Notes under the pieces: model-generated
What the model was told of the DNA's origin: nothing
The model's input: only the letters and a program-made list of their open reading frames with translations
Database searches by the model: none
Made by a program: the position numbers and the translations under genes
Source: an uncultured Porphyromonadaceae bacterium
Lineage (GTDB): Bacteria > Bacteroidota > Bacteroidia > Bacteroidales > Muribaculaceae
Assembly: GCA_900540205.1 (NCBI GenBank)
Contig: UQER01000003.1
Location: 1 to 64,000 of the forward strand
Length of the DNA: 64,000 nucleotides
Direction: 5' to 3'
Part shown: positions 49,892 through 58,733 of the stretch, in pieces
Layout: every line of letters starts with the position of its first letter
How positions within the stretch are numbered: position 1 is the first letter of the stretch

Positions 49892-51637
49892 TCAGGCTTT
49901 GTCCGCATCCTTCATGTGGATTTCCTTGATTTGCAGTTGAATTGTATTTATGCTTCCGCTGCCCCGGTGTTTGCTGTCCTCAATGGTGTAGCAGATGTCG
50001 AAGCGGCCTCCGGCATGGATGCGGTCGAACAGCTCGGACTTGTTGAAAGCGATACCGTTGATCACCTTGCCGGAAGTGTCATCTACCAGTTCGAGCTTTA
50101 TGTGCTCCATCTGGCGCCCGACAAGCTTGCTCGTTCCGAAGTCCATGACGTTGCGGGTGCAGAACACCGGCTTCTGGTTGCCCGGACCGAACGGATTGAA
50201 CCTGCGCAAAGTGGCCAGGAATTCTGGAGTCAGTTCAGAGAAAGTGAGGAACGCATCTATTTCAAGCTGCGGCGACAGCTGCGAAGGGAGGATATTGTCG
50301 GCCACGTACTGTTCGAAACGCCGTGTGAATTCGGGGATATTCTCCTCTTTCAGCGACAATCCCACGGCATATGTGTGTCCGCCGAAATTTTCAAGCAGAT
50401 CACGGGTGGAGTCGATGGCGCTGTAGATGTCGAACCCCTGCACCGAACGAGACGAGCCGGTGGCCAGACCGTTGACAAGCGTCAGCACCACAGCGGGCTT
50501 GTAGTAAAGTTCGGTAAGGCGTGAGGCAACAATGCCTATGATGCCCTTGTGCCAGTCCTTATTGAAAATCACTATGGTTTTCTTGTCGCTCTCTGCCTCA
50601 TGGCGCTTTGAAAGGATGGCATTGGCCTCCTCAGTGATGCGCTTGTCAAGCTCCTTGCGGTCGCGGTTATACTGGTCGATGTCCTTGGCACGCTCGTAGG
50701 CGTCAGCTATGTCGCGCGAAACGAGCAGATCCACGGCCGCCTTGCCGCTCTGCATGCGTCCGGAGGCGTTGATGCGCGGACCTATCTTGAAAATCACATC
50801 CGAGATGGTGATTTCGCGGTTGGTAAGGTTGCAGATGCGGATAATGGCACGCAAGCCCATGTTGGGATTGGTGTTGAGGCGACGCAGGCCGTAATATGCC
50901 ATGATACGGTTCTCATCGACCATCGGCACTATGTCGGCGGCAATCGAGACAGCCACCAGATCAAGCATCCCCTCGAGTTCACCCTGCGCAATGCCGTTGC
51001 TCTGAGCAAACGCCTGCATGAACTTGAAGCCCACACCGCATCCCGACAGATGCGGGCACGGATAGGTGGAACCCGGCATCTTCGGATTCAGGATGGCCAC
51101 TGCCTGCGGAAGCTCCTCATCAGGCACGTGGTGGTCGCATATGATGAAGTCTATGCCATGCTCACGCGCATGGGCAATCTCCTCGTTGGCCTTGATGCCG
51201 CAGTCGAGGATAATAACGAGTTTGACGCCCTGACCGGCAAAATCGTCGATAATCTCGCTCGATATTCCATATCCCTCCTCATAACGGGTGGGTATGAAAT
51301 AGTCGATATTCGAGTAGAAGTTGCTGAGATACTTGTAGACCAGCGCGACAGCGGTTGTGCCGTCAACGTCGTAGTCGCCGTAAACCATGATCTTCTCTTT
51401 GGCCCCCATGGCACGGTTGAGCCGTTCCACAGCCTTGTCCATGTCGGGCATGAGGTAGGGGTCGTGAAGGTTCTTGAGCCTCGGATTAAAAAATCTGTCG
51501 GCCTCCTCCACCGAAGTCACTCCACGCTGCACAAGCAGCTGGCTCACAGGCGGACACGACGCGTAGCGTTGTGCCAGCGCCGTCTCTATCTTCTGTTCTT
51601 CTTGTGTCAGGGGTAAATAATTCCATTTACCTGTCAT
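49892..51637 (-). CDS. recJ: Single-stranded-DNA-specific exonuclease RecJ
   Basis: This 581-residue DHH-family 5' to 3' exonuclease has catalytic metal motifs VYGDYDVDGTTAVAL (about 83 to 97), LDCGIKANEEI and the DHH box in IICDHHVPDEELP. The DHHA1 domain contains GLATGSSRSVQGFDIYSAI and GGHTYAVGLSL, and the C-terminal OB domain follows. The length is typical. It is paired with recQ downstream, matching their joint role in end resection and recombination repair. A TATATTTG promoter element lies at 51852 to 51859. Confidence 0.97.
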   Translation of the reverse strand: MTGKWNYLPLTQEEQKIETALAQRYASCPPVSQLLVQRGVTSVEEADRFFNPRLKNLHDPYLMPDMDKAVERLNRAMGAKEKIMVYGDYDVDGTTAVALVYKYLSNFYSNIDYFIPTRYEEGYGISSEIIDDFAGQGVKLVIILDCGIKANEEIAHAREHGIDFIICDHHVPDEELPQAVAILNPKMPGSTYPCPHLSGCGVGFKFMQAFAQSNGIAQGELEGMLDLVAVSIAADIVPMVDENRIMAYYGLRRLNTNPNMGLRAIIRICNLTNREITISDVIFKIGPRINASGRMQSGKAAVDLLVSRDIADAYERAKDIDQYNRDRKELDKRITEEANAILSKRHEAESDKKTIVIFNKDWHKGIIGIVASRLTELYYKPAVVLTLVNGLATGSSRSVQGFDIYSAIDSTRDLLENFGGHTYAVGLSLKEENIPEFTRRFEQYVADNILPSQLSPQLEIDAFLTFSELTPEFLATLRRFNPFGPGNQKPVFCTRNVMDFGTSKLVGRQMEHIKLELVDDTSGKVINGIAFNKSELFDRIHAGGRFDICYTIEDSKHRGSGSINTIQLQIKEIHMKDADKA

Positions 51638-51851
51638 TTATGTTGTTTTTTTATTGGCTTGGAGGAGGCTCGGCACAGATGCCCCATAGCATGGCCGGGC
51701 GGGAGAAAGAGGATGGAGGGCATATATGATGAAACGGCCCTAAAGGACCTTCAGGTGCAAGCCTTTGGCCTGCAAAGCGATAGTCGGCCAGACTTCGGGG
51801 TGGATGCGGAGAGAGCCCGATGAGCCTTTTATGCCACACTATATCCAATTG
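51638..51851 (-). other. Long leader of recJ
   Basis: The only good minus-strand -7 element (TATATTTG, 51852 to 51859) lies over 210 bases before the recJ start. The leader has a small stem TGCAAGCC-TTT-GGCCTGCA. I see no believable gene in it. Confidence 0.4.
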
Positions 51852-51914
51852 CAAATATACAAATATTCGGCATAAATCGCAGAGGCCTTTAAGGAAATTT
51901 TACACATATATTAC

Positions 51915-51922
51915 TAACTTTG
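51915..51922 (+). promoter_or_regulatory. Promoter -7 element for the VanZ-like gene
   Basis: TAACTTTG sits 31 bases before the ATG, divergent from the recJ promoter. No clear -33 TTG is seen. Confidence 0.5.
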
Positions 51923-51953
51923 CCCCGTCAGTCACAAAAGCACGCAAGCATAA

Positions 51954-52409
51954 ATGAACGCCAACTACAAGCCTCTTTTCCCGCGCCTCGGCGCAGCAAT
52001 CACCCGTCTGCCCGCAGGCACTCTGACCATACTCACAATCCTGGCAATCCTATGGCTCACGCTGGCCCCCGACCCGCTTCCAAGCACCGGCATGAAGCTG
52101 TTTCCGGGGGCCGACAAGGTGGTGCATGCGTGCATGTTCGGCGGTCTGTTCTTCATGGTCTATCTTGACCGTGACGGCACGTACAGAAAGCGCCGGATCC
52201 GATGGAATCCGGCGCAGAGAATGCAGTTTACGATATTTGCGGCAATGGGATGCGCGCTTTTCGGGGGTGCCATAGAACTGGCGCAGGACGCCATGCGGAT
52301 GGGGCGCAGCGCCGACTGGCTCGATTTCGTAGCCGACGGCGCGGGAGTGGCTTTGGCAGCTGTGCTTACTCCGTGGATTGTCCGGCGGTTATTTACCGGC
52401 GGCAACTGA
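51954..52409 (+). CDS. VanZ family membrane protein
   Basis: This is a 151-residue inner-membrane protein with about four hydrophobic segments (about 22 to 38, 56 to 72, 90 to 108 and 125 to 145). The segment PGADKVVHACMFGGLFFMVYL has the conserved DKxxHxxxF motif of VanZ-like proteins. GGAIELAQDAMRMGRSADWLDFVADGAGV matches the ExxQ...R..D..D...N/G region near the C-terminus. The family's biochemical role is unclear. Its 3' end overlaps the convergent TlpA-like gene by 21 bases. Confidence 0.9.
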   Translation: MNANYKPLFPRLGAAITRLPAGTLTILTILAILWLTLAPDPLPSTGMKLFPGADKVVHACMFGGLFFMVYLDRDGTYRKRRIRWNPAQRMQFTIFAAMGCALFGGAIELAQDAMRMGRSADWLDFVADGAGVALAAVLTPWIVRRLFTGGN

Positions 52410-53480
52410 ATCGGCAGGGGGCGCCGGAGCAGCGAATGTGGCCGGGGTGAGCGTCCCCTCCATCACAGCCTTCACGTCGGCTTTCAGCTCACTGTCCTGC
52501 TTGTCGCGGCTGAGAATTGTCCCGTCAGGACCGATTATAAGGATACAGGGAATGCCCGAAATGCCGTACAGGTCGGTCGGCACAGTCTGTGCGTTGATAA
52601 TCTGGGGCCAGGGCAGCTGATGCTGCTTGATGGCGTTCACCGTGTTCTGCGGTTCATCCCACACGGCCACGCCAAGCACTTCGAGCCCCTGCGGACCATA
52701 TTCCTCCAGAATCTCCTTGATTACTTTTGTCTCGCGGATGCATGGGCCGCACCAGCTTGCCCAGAAATCCACAAGTACAGGCTTGCCTTTGCCCACGAAG
52801 TCGCTCAGGCTCTGCTTCACGGAATCGTTCTGGATGGTGAAATCCACAAATTTATTGCCGGGCTGTGTGGCCTGCTTGTTAACGGCGGCTGCCAGCAGCT
52901 TCTCGACGCGCTTATATTGTTTGAGCACGGGATATTGCCTGAGCATGTCCTGAAGCTCGTCGAGCGAGAGCGAATAGGCCATGTCTATAAACAGCGCATA
53001 ACCCACGGGGTTGTTTACGTTGGCCTTGAAAAGCGAATCGGTGTATGCCTCATATTCGGCCATGATGGCCTGCTGCGCGGCCACCGAAGTGCTGTCGGCG
53101 GGAAGGGCGCGGAAACGTTCGCCAAGCTCGCGGCTGTATGCCTGCATGTCGGCGTTGATTTTGTTCAGCGGCGTACCGGCCACACGGCCTTTGTCCACGG
53201 TGATTTCGCCAGGTTCAACAATGAGCGAACCCATGCGGTTGCCGTCGACGATGAGGCGTGCCAGGGCAGGCTGTGCGACGGTGCCGTTGAAAAGCGCACG
53301 GCTGTCGGCAACCACAGCCGAGTCCATCTTCTCACCAGTATCGAAATTAACCAGATACGCCGTCAGCCCGTCGAACTCCTCGGGCATGGTGGCAGAGATT
53401 TTATACGTGTCTGTGGCGGCCGCGGCACTGCACGCCGCAAGCAGCGCACCGGCCGCAATAGCGAGTAATTTGCTCTTCAT
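52389..53480 (-). CDS. TlpA-like thiol:disulfide lipoprotein with DUF4369 domain
   Basis: This 363-residue exported protein has a lipobox LLAAC (C17), so it is probably a lipoprotein. Residues about 25 to 115 form the beta-rich DUF4369 domain common in Bacteroidota. A helical middle follows. The thioredoxin-like AhpC/TSA domain (about 210 to 345) carries the redox pair C244 and C247 in WASWCGPCIRE, with the cis-Pro segment YGISGIPCILIIG. It would reduce or resolve disulfides in the periplasm. A third Cys sits beside the cis-Pro, which is unusual. A Pro/Ala-rich tail ends the protein. Confidence 0.92.
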   Translation of the reverse strand: MKSKLLAIAAGALLAACSAAAATDTYKISATMPEEFDGLTAYLVNFDTGEKMDSAVVADSRALFNGTVAQPALARLIVDGNRMGSLIVEPGEITVDKGRVAGTPLNKINADMQAYSRELGERFRALPADSTSVAAQQAIMAEYEAYTDSLFKANVNNPVGYALFIDMAYSLSLDELQDMLRQYPVLKQYKRVEKLLAAAVNKQATQPGNKFVDFTIQNDSVKQSLSDFVGKGKPVLVDFWASWCGPCIRETKVIKEILEEYGPQGLEVLGVAVWDEPQNTVNAIKQHQLPWPQIINAQTVPTDLYGISGIPCILIIGPDGTILSRDKQDSELKADVKAVMEGTLTPATFAAPAPPADSVAAGK

Positions 53481-53602
53481 AATTGTATTTTTTGTTTCGT
53501 TTTGTTACTTTTGTGGATATAAAAGGCATCTGGAGGCACGTTTTCAGCCTCTATGCTCTGACAAAGTAACGAATTTTTTTGTTATAATAGAAATGTGTTT
53601 GG

Positions 53603-53610
53603 TTAATTTG
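53603..53610 (+). promoter_or_regulatory. Putative promoter for the acyl-CoA ligase
   Basis: TTG at 53579 to 53581, a 21-base spacer and TTAATTTG (one base off TAnnTTTG). A minus-strand TTACTTTG at 53562 to 53569 could serve the TlpA-like gene. Confidence 0.4.
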
Positions 53611-53704
53611 TTTAAATGAGCCGACACTGCACCAGCGATTTGAATCACAGAATATAACAGAGGGAACAACGCCCGCTCAAACAATACGATTTTTACTTCC
53701 TACA

Positions 53705-55354
53705 ATGCCACAGAATCAACTATTCCAGACTCTGCAACGCAGTATAACCGACAACAGCCAACTTCCGGCACTCTCGGACTTCAACGGCAGCACGGCCACT
53801 TACGGAGAGCTCGCCGGCAAGATAGCGCGCATCCACATGATGCTTTCGTCAGCGGGCATAAAGACCGGCGACAAGGTGGCACTTTGCGCGCGCAATTCGG
53901 CCGAATGGGCCGCCACATTTTTGGGAGCACTCTCCTACGGCGCCGTGGTGGTGCCCATTCTACATGAATTCCATCCTGAAAACATCGAGCACCTCGTCAA
54001 CCATTCGGAAGCGAAAATTCTGTTCTCCGAAAAGCAGATTGCCGACAATCTCGACACTGAAAGGATGCCGGGACTGGAGGCATTGCTGCTCATTCCCGGA
54101 TATGAGCCGGCAGTGTGCCGGAACGACAAGCTTGCCTGTCTGCTCGAAAATTTCGATGAGGCTTTCAGCCGCATCCATCCCACGTGGAGCGCGCCCGACC
54201 TGAAGTTCGCAGACCCGGCTCCCGACACAGTGGCCCTGATCAACTATACCTCGGGGTCGACTGGCAATTCAAAGGGGGTGATGCTCACCTACGGCAACCT
54301 CTGGAGCAACATCCGATTCGCCATCAACAACATTCCGTTTCTGCATCCCGGCGACGGCATGCTGAGCATGCTTCCGCTGGCACATATGTACGGGCTTGTG
54401 TTCGAGTTCCTTTTCCCACTTGCGCTGGGTTGCCATATAACATTCCTGGGGCGCATACCGTCGCCACAGATTGTACTGAAAGCGTTCGCGCAGGTCAAAC
54501 CCAAACTGGTAATCACCGTTCCGCTTGTTATCGAGAAAATCATAAAGGGGAAAGTGTTCCCGGTGCTCCGCAAACCTGCGGTGCGGCTGCTGACAGCGAT
54601 TCCCGGCGTGCGCAACCTCATATACGCCCGCATCCGCAAGCAGCTGCTCGATGCTTTCGGCGGCCGACTCGAAGAGCTGATTCTGGGTGGCGCGGCGCTC
54701 AGCGCGGAGGTTGAGGAGCTGCTGCGTACCATCCGTTTCCCCTTCACCGTGGGCTACGGCATGACAGAATGCGCTCCCCTGCTCACCTACTGCTACTGGT
54801 CAGACCAGCGCCCGCACTCTTGCGGCAAGATGGTGGACGGTATGGAGGCACGAATTGCAAGCAAGGATGCCGCCAACGTGCCCGGCGTACTTTTTGTGCG
54901 AGGCGCCAATGTGATGAAGGGATATTACAAGAACCCCGAGGCCACGGCCGAGGCGCTCGACAAGGACGGCTGGCTCAACACCGGCGACGTGTGCACCATC
55001 GATGCCGACGGCTATGTGTACATACGAGGACGCAACAAAAGTATGATTCTGGGTCCGTCGGGGCAGAACATATATCCTGAGGAGATCGAGGTCAAGCTCA
55101 ATAACCTCCCTCTGGTCGGGGAATCGATTGTAGTTGACCGCGACGGCCGCATCGTGGCTCTCGTTCACCCGGACTATGACCAGGGGCGCAAACTGGGGCT
55201 CACCGAGGACGAAACCGAGAAGAAGGTGATGGACAATCTGCCAGTTTTGAATAAAATGCTCCCTGCATATTCGCGTGTCAGCGCATTCGAGATTCACCGC
55301 GACGAATTTGAAAAGACCCCGAAACATTCAATACGCAGGTTCATCTACAAATGA
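53705..55354 (+). CDS. Long-chain acyl-CoA synthetase (AMP-binding family)
   Basis: This 549-residue adenylate-forming enzyme activates fatty acids to acyl-CoA. The phosphate loop is in LINYTSGSTGNSKGVMLT. Motif GYGMTECAPLLTY and the adenylation signature DGWLNTGDVCTIDADGYVYIRGRNKSMI follow. The catalytic Lys is in the C-terminal FEKTPKHSIRRFIYK. The shorter-than-eukaryote length and lack of a transmembrane helix fit bacterial FadD-like or AasS-like enzymes. It may serve incorporation of exogenous fatty acids. It is monocistronic and followed by repeat DNA. Confidence 0.92.
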   Translation: MPQNQLFQTLQRSITDNSQLPALSDFNGSTATYGELAGKIARIHMMLSSAGIKTGDKVALCARNSAEWAATFLGALSYGAVVVPILHEFHPENIEHLVNHSEAKILFSEKQIADNLDTERMPGLEALLLIPGYEPAVCRNDKLACLLENFDEAFSRIHPTWSAPDLKFADPAPDTVALINYTSGSTGNSKGVMLTYGNLWSNIRFAINNIPFLHPGDGMLSMLPLAHMYGLVFEFLFPLALGCHITFLGRIPSPQIVLKAFAQVKPKLVITVPLVIEKIIKGKVFPVLRKPAVRLLTAIPGVRNLIYARIRKQLLDAFGGRLEELILGGAALSAEVEELLRTIRFPFTVGYGMTECAPLLTYCYWSDQRPHSCGKMVDGMEARIASKDAANVPGVLFVRGANVMKGYYKNPEATAEALDKDGWLNTGDVCTIDADGYVYIRGRNKSMILGPSGQNIYPEEIEVKLNNLPLVGESIVVDRDGRIVALVHPDYDQGRKLGLTEDETEKKVMDNLPVLNKMLPAYSRVSAFEIHRDEFEKTPKHSIRRFIYK

Positions 55355-55427
55355 TGCATGATGCATGATGCACAATTTTCGATGCACGATGCATGATGCA
55401 CAATGCACAATGCACAATTAAATTTTG
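55352..55427. repeat. Degenerate heptamer repeats
   Basis: About ten copies of GATGCAT, GATGCAC and AATGCAC run together just after the ligase stop codon, interrupted once by ATTTTC. They end in a T/A-rich stretch. This looks like simple-sequence expansion. Confidence 0.8.
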
Positions 55428-55446
55428 ACATCTACATTCAGTAATT

Positions 55447-55541
55447 CTACTTTCCTCTCCCTCATCCTTTCTCTCCCATTCTTTCTTTATTCTTTCTCCA
55501 CCTCTTATTTCTCCACTTCTTCTTTCTCCATACTTTTTCAT
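55447..55541. repeat. Long polypyrimidine tract
   Basis: A stretch of about 95 bases is almost all C and T on the plus strand, with frequent TTTCTC and CTTTCT units and only a few A. There is no ORF of note. It could form triplex (H-DNA) structures. Confidence 0.7.
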
Positions 55542-55569
55542 CGACTGTAACGGGGAAGGTTCGAAAAAA

Positions 55570-55614
55570 AATTCGCGCCGGAATTCCGATTGGAAATTCC
55601 GGCGCGAATTTTAA
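55570..55614. terminator. Bidirectional terminator
   Basis: AATTCGCGCCGGAATT and AATTCCGGCGCGAATT form a 16-base perfect stem with a nine-base loop, preceded by A7 and followed by TT. It separates the convergent ligase and HTH genes. Confidence 0.88.
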
Positions 55615-55696
55615 ATGCTCCCGGCAACGCCGGCGGGCAACTAAAAGAGGAGATAGATACATGAATATGTCATAGCAGCGATGCATGTAAGCGTGG

Positions 55697-55978
55697 CTAA
55701 ACGCTTTGTGCTTTCGATGCTGGCTGACAAAAACCGCACGCCTGCTGCAGTTCTGCGAAAAAATCATGACCGAGAGCTACCGAAATCCGGCACAACAGCT
55801 CTGTGTCAATGCTGCCTTTACGCAGAATTTTATAGACGTTGGTGCGGTCACAGCAAATTTCCTGCGCGAGCCATGCCGCCGGGCGGCGCTGCCGGCGCAA
55901 TTCATTGCTGATAAGAGAACCGATGTGAACCTTAATGCCACAATCTTCGGTTCGTGTCAATTCCGGTTTCGAGTCCAT
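55697..55978 (-). CDS. Small XRE-type helix-turn-helix protein
   Basis: This 93-residue putative DNA-binding protein has IHIGSLISNELRRQRRPAAWLAQEICCDRTNVYKILRKGSIDTELLCRISVALGHDFF-type features (key parts: VHIGSLISNELRR, CDRTNVYKIL, SIDTELLCRISVAL). This matches a family of short HTH regulators found in many Bacteroidales, in which the CDRTNVYKI helix is the likely recognition helix. I chose ATG at 55978 (MDSKPEL). The frame stays open to 56050, but the extension encodes an improbable hydrophobic lead. A TTG-N21-TAATTTTG promoter lies at 56078 to 56109. Confidence 0.8.
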   Translation of the reverse strand: MDSKPELTRTEDCGIKVHIGSLISNELRRQRRPAAWLAQEICCDRTNVYKILRKGSIDTELLCRISVALGHDFFAELQQACGFCQPASKAQSV

Positions 55979-56077
55979 AGTTGAAACAAGCAATAGAATA
56001 GTGGTAAAAAAGTAAAACCGGAAAACAGCGCGCAAAACAGCACAAATCATGCCGGATTGCCCGTGTTTTTCCTACCG

Positions 56078-56109
56078 CAAAATTAGAAAAAAACTGAGAA
56101 TTATACAAC
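56078..56109 (-). promoter_or_regulatory. Promoter for the small HTH gene
   Basis: On the minus strand TTG (56107 to 56109), a 21-base spacer and TAATTTTG (56078 to 56085). The leader is about 95 bases. Confidence 0.55.
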
Positions 56110-56481
56110 GTCGATTTCATTTCAATTCGGCACAACTCCCTACACCTCAGCACTAAACGAAGTCAAACCTCATACTGCAAACATGCTGTAAAATTTAACT
56201 TTTAAACCGCCCCGGAGGCCATTAAAAAAAGTTTGTCAGAGAAACTGCTTCAAAAAAAACGATGTTTAAGAACCACCGGCGATGAATTCCAAAATTAACA
56301 ATTGTATTTTTAACAATTAAAGTATCCAAATTGGCAACAACTTTATTTCCCCTGTCCTGATTTATACCCATCGGTATGGTTAAACCGAAGGCGCTGCGCG
56401 GCATCAGCCACACAGCGCCTATGGGAAAATCAAAATTGTATCCTTCCTGCCGGCAAGCTACTGCACACCGGCAGATGGGTT
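56110..56481. other. AT-rich intergenic region
   Basis: No gene is seen. Two weak stem-loops, GGCGCTG/CAGCGCC (56389 to 56418) and CTGCCGG/CCGGCAG (56447 to 56474), lie just after the M3 peptidase stop on the minus strand. Neither has a clean T run, so termination there is uncertain. Confidence 0.45.
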
Positions 56482-58596
56482 TTATTCGGCAAGTCCGCGC
56501 TGACGCAGCAGGGCGTCGGAGGTGGGACGGTGGCCGCGCATGGTCTCGTACAGAACCATCGGATCCTCCGATGCACCGCTTTCGAGCACGGTTTTCAGCT
56601 TGGCGGCTGTGGCGGGGTCAAACACACCGTTCTCCTTGAACATCTCGAAGGCATCGGCATCAAGCACCTCGGCCCACAGATAGGTGTAATAGCCCGACGC
56701 ATAACCGTCGTCACCGAAGATGTGTTTGAAATAGGGCGAACGGTAACGGAATGTCAGTTCGGCAGGCATGCCGAGTTTCTGTGCATATGCATTCTCGAAT
56801 TCAATAGCATCGAAATCGCCTTCGGGATTGTAGCGACCCCATGCAAGGTCGAGCAGGGCGGCGCCTGAAAGTTCGGCGGTCATGAAGCCCATGTTGTGCT
56901 TGGATGCGGCATTGATCTGCGCTACCAGCGAATCAGGGATAAGTTCGCCTGTCTTGTAGTGATGGGCATACTCCTTGAGCAGTTCGGGCTGGAAGGCGAA
57001 ATGTTCGTGGAACTGGGAGGGGAACTCCACGAAATCGCGGTCAACCTTTGTGCCGCTCTGGCTCTTGAGGCGTGCGCGCGACAGCATGCCGTGCAGGCCG
57101 TGGCCAAACTCGTGGAACATGGTCAGCACCTCGTCGATCGACAGCAGCGCGGGGGCGTCGGCGGTGGGTTTGGTGAAGTTGCCCACGTTGTAGACGATGG
57201 GGCGCTCAACCGAACCGTCGGCATTGACCCAGGAGGTTTTCAGCTCCTCCATCCATGCGCCCTGACGCTTTTCGGGGCGTGTGAAATAGTCGGTCATGAA
57301 CACGGCAAGGTGCTTGCCGTCGGCATCCTTAGCCTCGTAAACTTTCACATCGGGATGATATTTGGGGGCATCGGGAAGTTCCTCGAAAGTCACGCCGTAA
57401 AGTTTGCCGGCCATTGCGAAAATGCCCTTGGCAACGGAATCTACTGCGAAATAGGGGCGGATGGCGTTCTCATCCATGGCATATTTCTTCTGACGCACCT
57501 TTTCGGCGAAATAATAGTAATCCCAGGGAGCAATCTTGAAGTCGTTGCCGGCAGCATCCGAAACGGCCTGCATTTCGGCCACTTCCTCAGCCACCTTGGC
57601 TTTGGCCGGATTCCAGATGCTCATTAGCAGAGCCTCGGCAGCCTCGGGTGTCTTGGCCATCACGGCGTCGGTCATATAGGAAGCAAAGTCCTTGTAACCC
57701 ATGATACGGGCTTTCTCGGCACGGGCCTTCACGATGTCGGCAATCACGGGACGGTTGTCCGTGTCGCCGCTCTGGGCATTGCCGGTGTAGCCTTTCCACA
57801 TCTTCTCGCGCAGGTCGCGGTTGTCGGCATACTGCAGCACGGGCAGACGGCTGGGGGCATGGAGGGTGAACACCCATTTCCCCTCTTTCCCGCGTGCTTT
57901 GGCCTCGGCTGCGGCGTTTTCAACGATATTGGCGGGGATTCCGGCGAGGTCGGCCTCGTTGTCAACAACAATCTCGAAGGCATTGTTGGCGGCAAGGAGA
58001 TTCTTGTTGAACTTGATGTAGAGGTTCGACAGACGGCTGTTCACCTCTTTGAGGGCTTTCTTGTTGTCGTCGTCGAGCAGGGCGCCGTTGCGCACAAAGT
58101 CCTTGTAGGTCTGCTCGAGGGCGCGCATCTCGTCGTGAGCCAGCCCAAGGGAGTCCTTGCGGTCATAGAGATACTTCACGCGGTCAAACAGTCCGGCGTT
58201 CATCATCATCTCGTCAGAGAATGTGCTGTAGCGCGGCAGCAGTTTTTCCGACACCTCCTGAAGTTCGGCGGTGGAATTGGCCTCGGTGAGCGACATGAGC
58301 ACCGACATGACGCGCTCAAGCGTGGGCGACACATTGTCGAGAGCCAGAATAGTGTTGGCGAAAGTGGGTGCCTCGGGATTGTTCACAATCGAGTCGATCG
58401 ATGCATTGGCCTCGGCGATGCCGGCATCGAATGCAGGCTCGTAGTCGGAGATCTGAATCTCCTCGAACGGTGGGATTTGGAACTCGTTGCTGTAAGGCTG
58501 CATGAACGGATTCTGCCGCTCCTGCTTGCCGCACGATGAAACTGACGCGGCTGTGGCAACGGCCGCCAGACAGATTCCCATTGCAAATGTTTTCAT
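56482..58596 (-). CDS. M3 family metallopeptidase (peptidyl-dipeptidase/oligopeptidase), lipoprotein
   Basis: This 704-residue zinc peptidase has a lipobox at SVSSC (C22), which puts it on a membrane surface. The zinc motif is in EVLTMFHEFGHGLHGMLS, with the third ligand Glu downstream in the usual QFHEHF region. The substrate loop YNPEGDFDAIEFENAYAQKLG and the C-terminal YLWAEVLDADAFEMFKENG are typical of the Dcp branch. It would cleave dipeptides from peptide C-termini, feeding peptide catabolism. It is monocistronic. A lipidated form of this normally cytoplasmic family is common in Bacteroidota. Confidence 0.94.
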   Translation of the reverse strand: MKTFAMGICLAAVATAASVSSCGKQERQNPFMQPYSNEFQIPPFEEIQISDYEPAFDAGIAEANASIDSIVNNPEAPTFANTILALDNVSPTLERVMSVLMSLTEANSTAELQEVSEKLLPRYSTFSDEMMMNAGLFDRVKYLYDRKDSLGLAHDEMRALEQTYKDFVRNGALLDDDNKKALKEVNSRLSNLYIKFNKNLLAANNAFEIVVDNEADLAGIPANIVENAAAEAKARGKEGKWVFTLHAPSRLPVLQYADNRDLREKMWKGYTGNAQSGDTDNRPVIADIVKARAEKARIMGYKDFASYMTDAVMAKTPEAAEALLMSIWNPAKAKVAEEVAEMQAVSDAAGNDFKIAPWDYYYFAEKVRQKKYAMDENAIRPYFAVDSVAKGIFAMAGKLYGVTFEELPDAPKYHPDVKVYEAKDADGKHLAVFMTDYFTRPEKRQGAWMEELKTSWVNADGSVERPIVYNVGNFTKPTADAPALLSIDEVLTMFHEFGHGLHGMLSRARLKSQSGTKVDRDFVEFPSQFHEHFAFQPELLKEYAHHYKTGELIPDSLVAQINAASKHNMGFMTAELSGAALLDLAWGRYNPEGDFDAIEFENAYAQKLGMPAELTFRYRSPYFKHIFGDDGYASGYYTYLWAEVLDADAFEMFKENGVFDPATAAKLKTVLESGASEDPMVLYETMRGHRPTSDALLRQRGLAE

Positions 58597-58692
58597 AATC
58601 GGTTTTTAATTAAATTAATATGTGAATGTTTTTCTATTTAGTCAGGTCAGCTGAAAAAACAGCCGAATTTTGTCCCCGGTGTCGGTTCCTCG

Positions 58693-58728
58693 GAACCGGC
58701 CTCTAAACCGGCCTCCAAACCGGCCTCC
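58693..58728. repeat. Three 12-base tandem repeats
   Basis: GAACCGGCCTCT, AAACCGGCCTCC and AAACCGGCCTCC run head to tail just after the stop of the 58734 gene. It contributes nothing obvious. Confidence 0.75.
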
Positions 58729-58733
58729 GGCTG

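Noticed and set aside
55341..55541. 66-codon minus-strand ORF over the heptamer and pyrimidine tracts
   Set aside because: It is simple repeat DNA read as Lys/Glu/Arg-rich codons.
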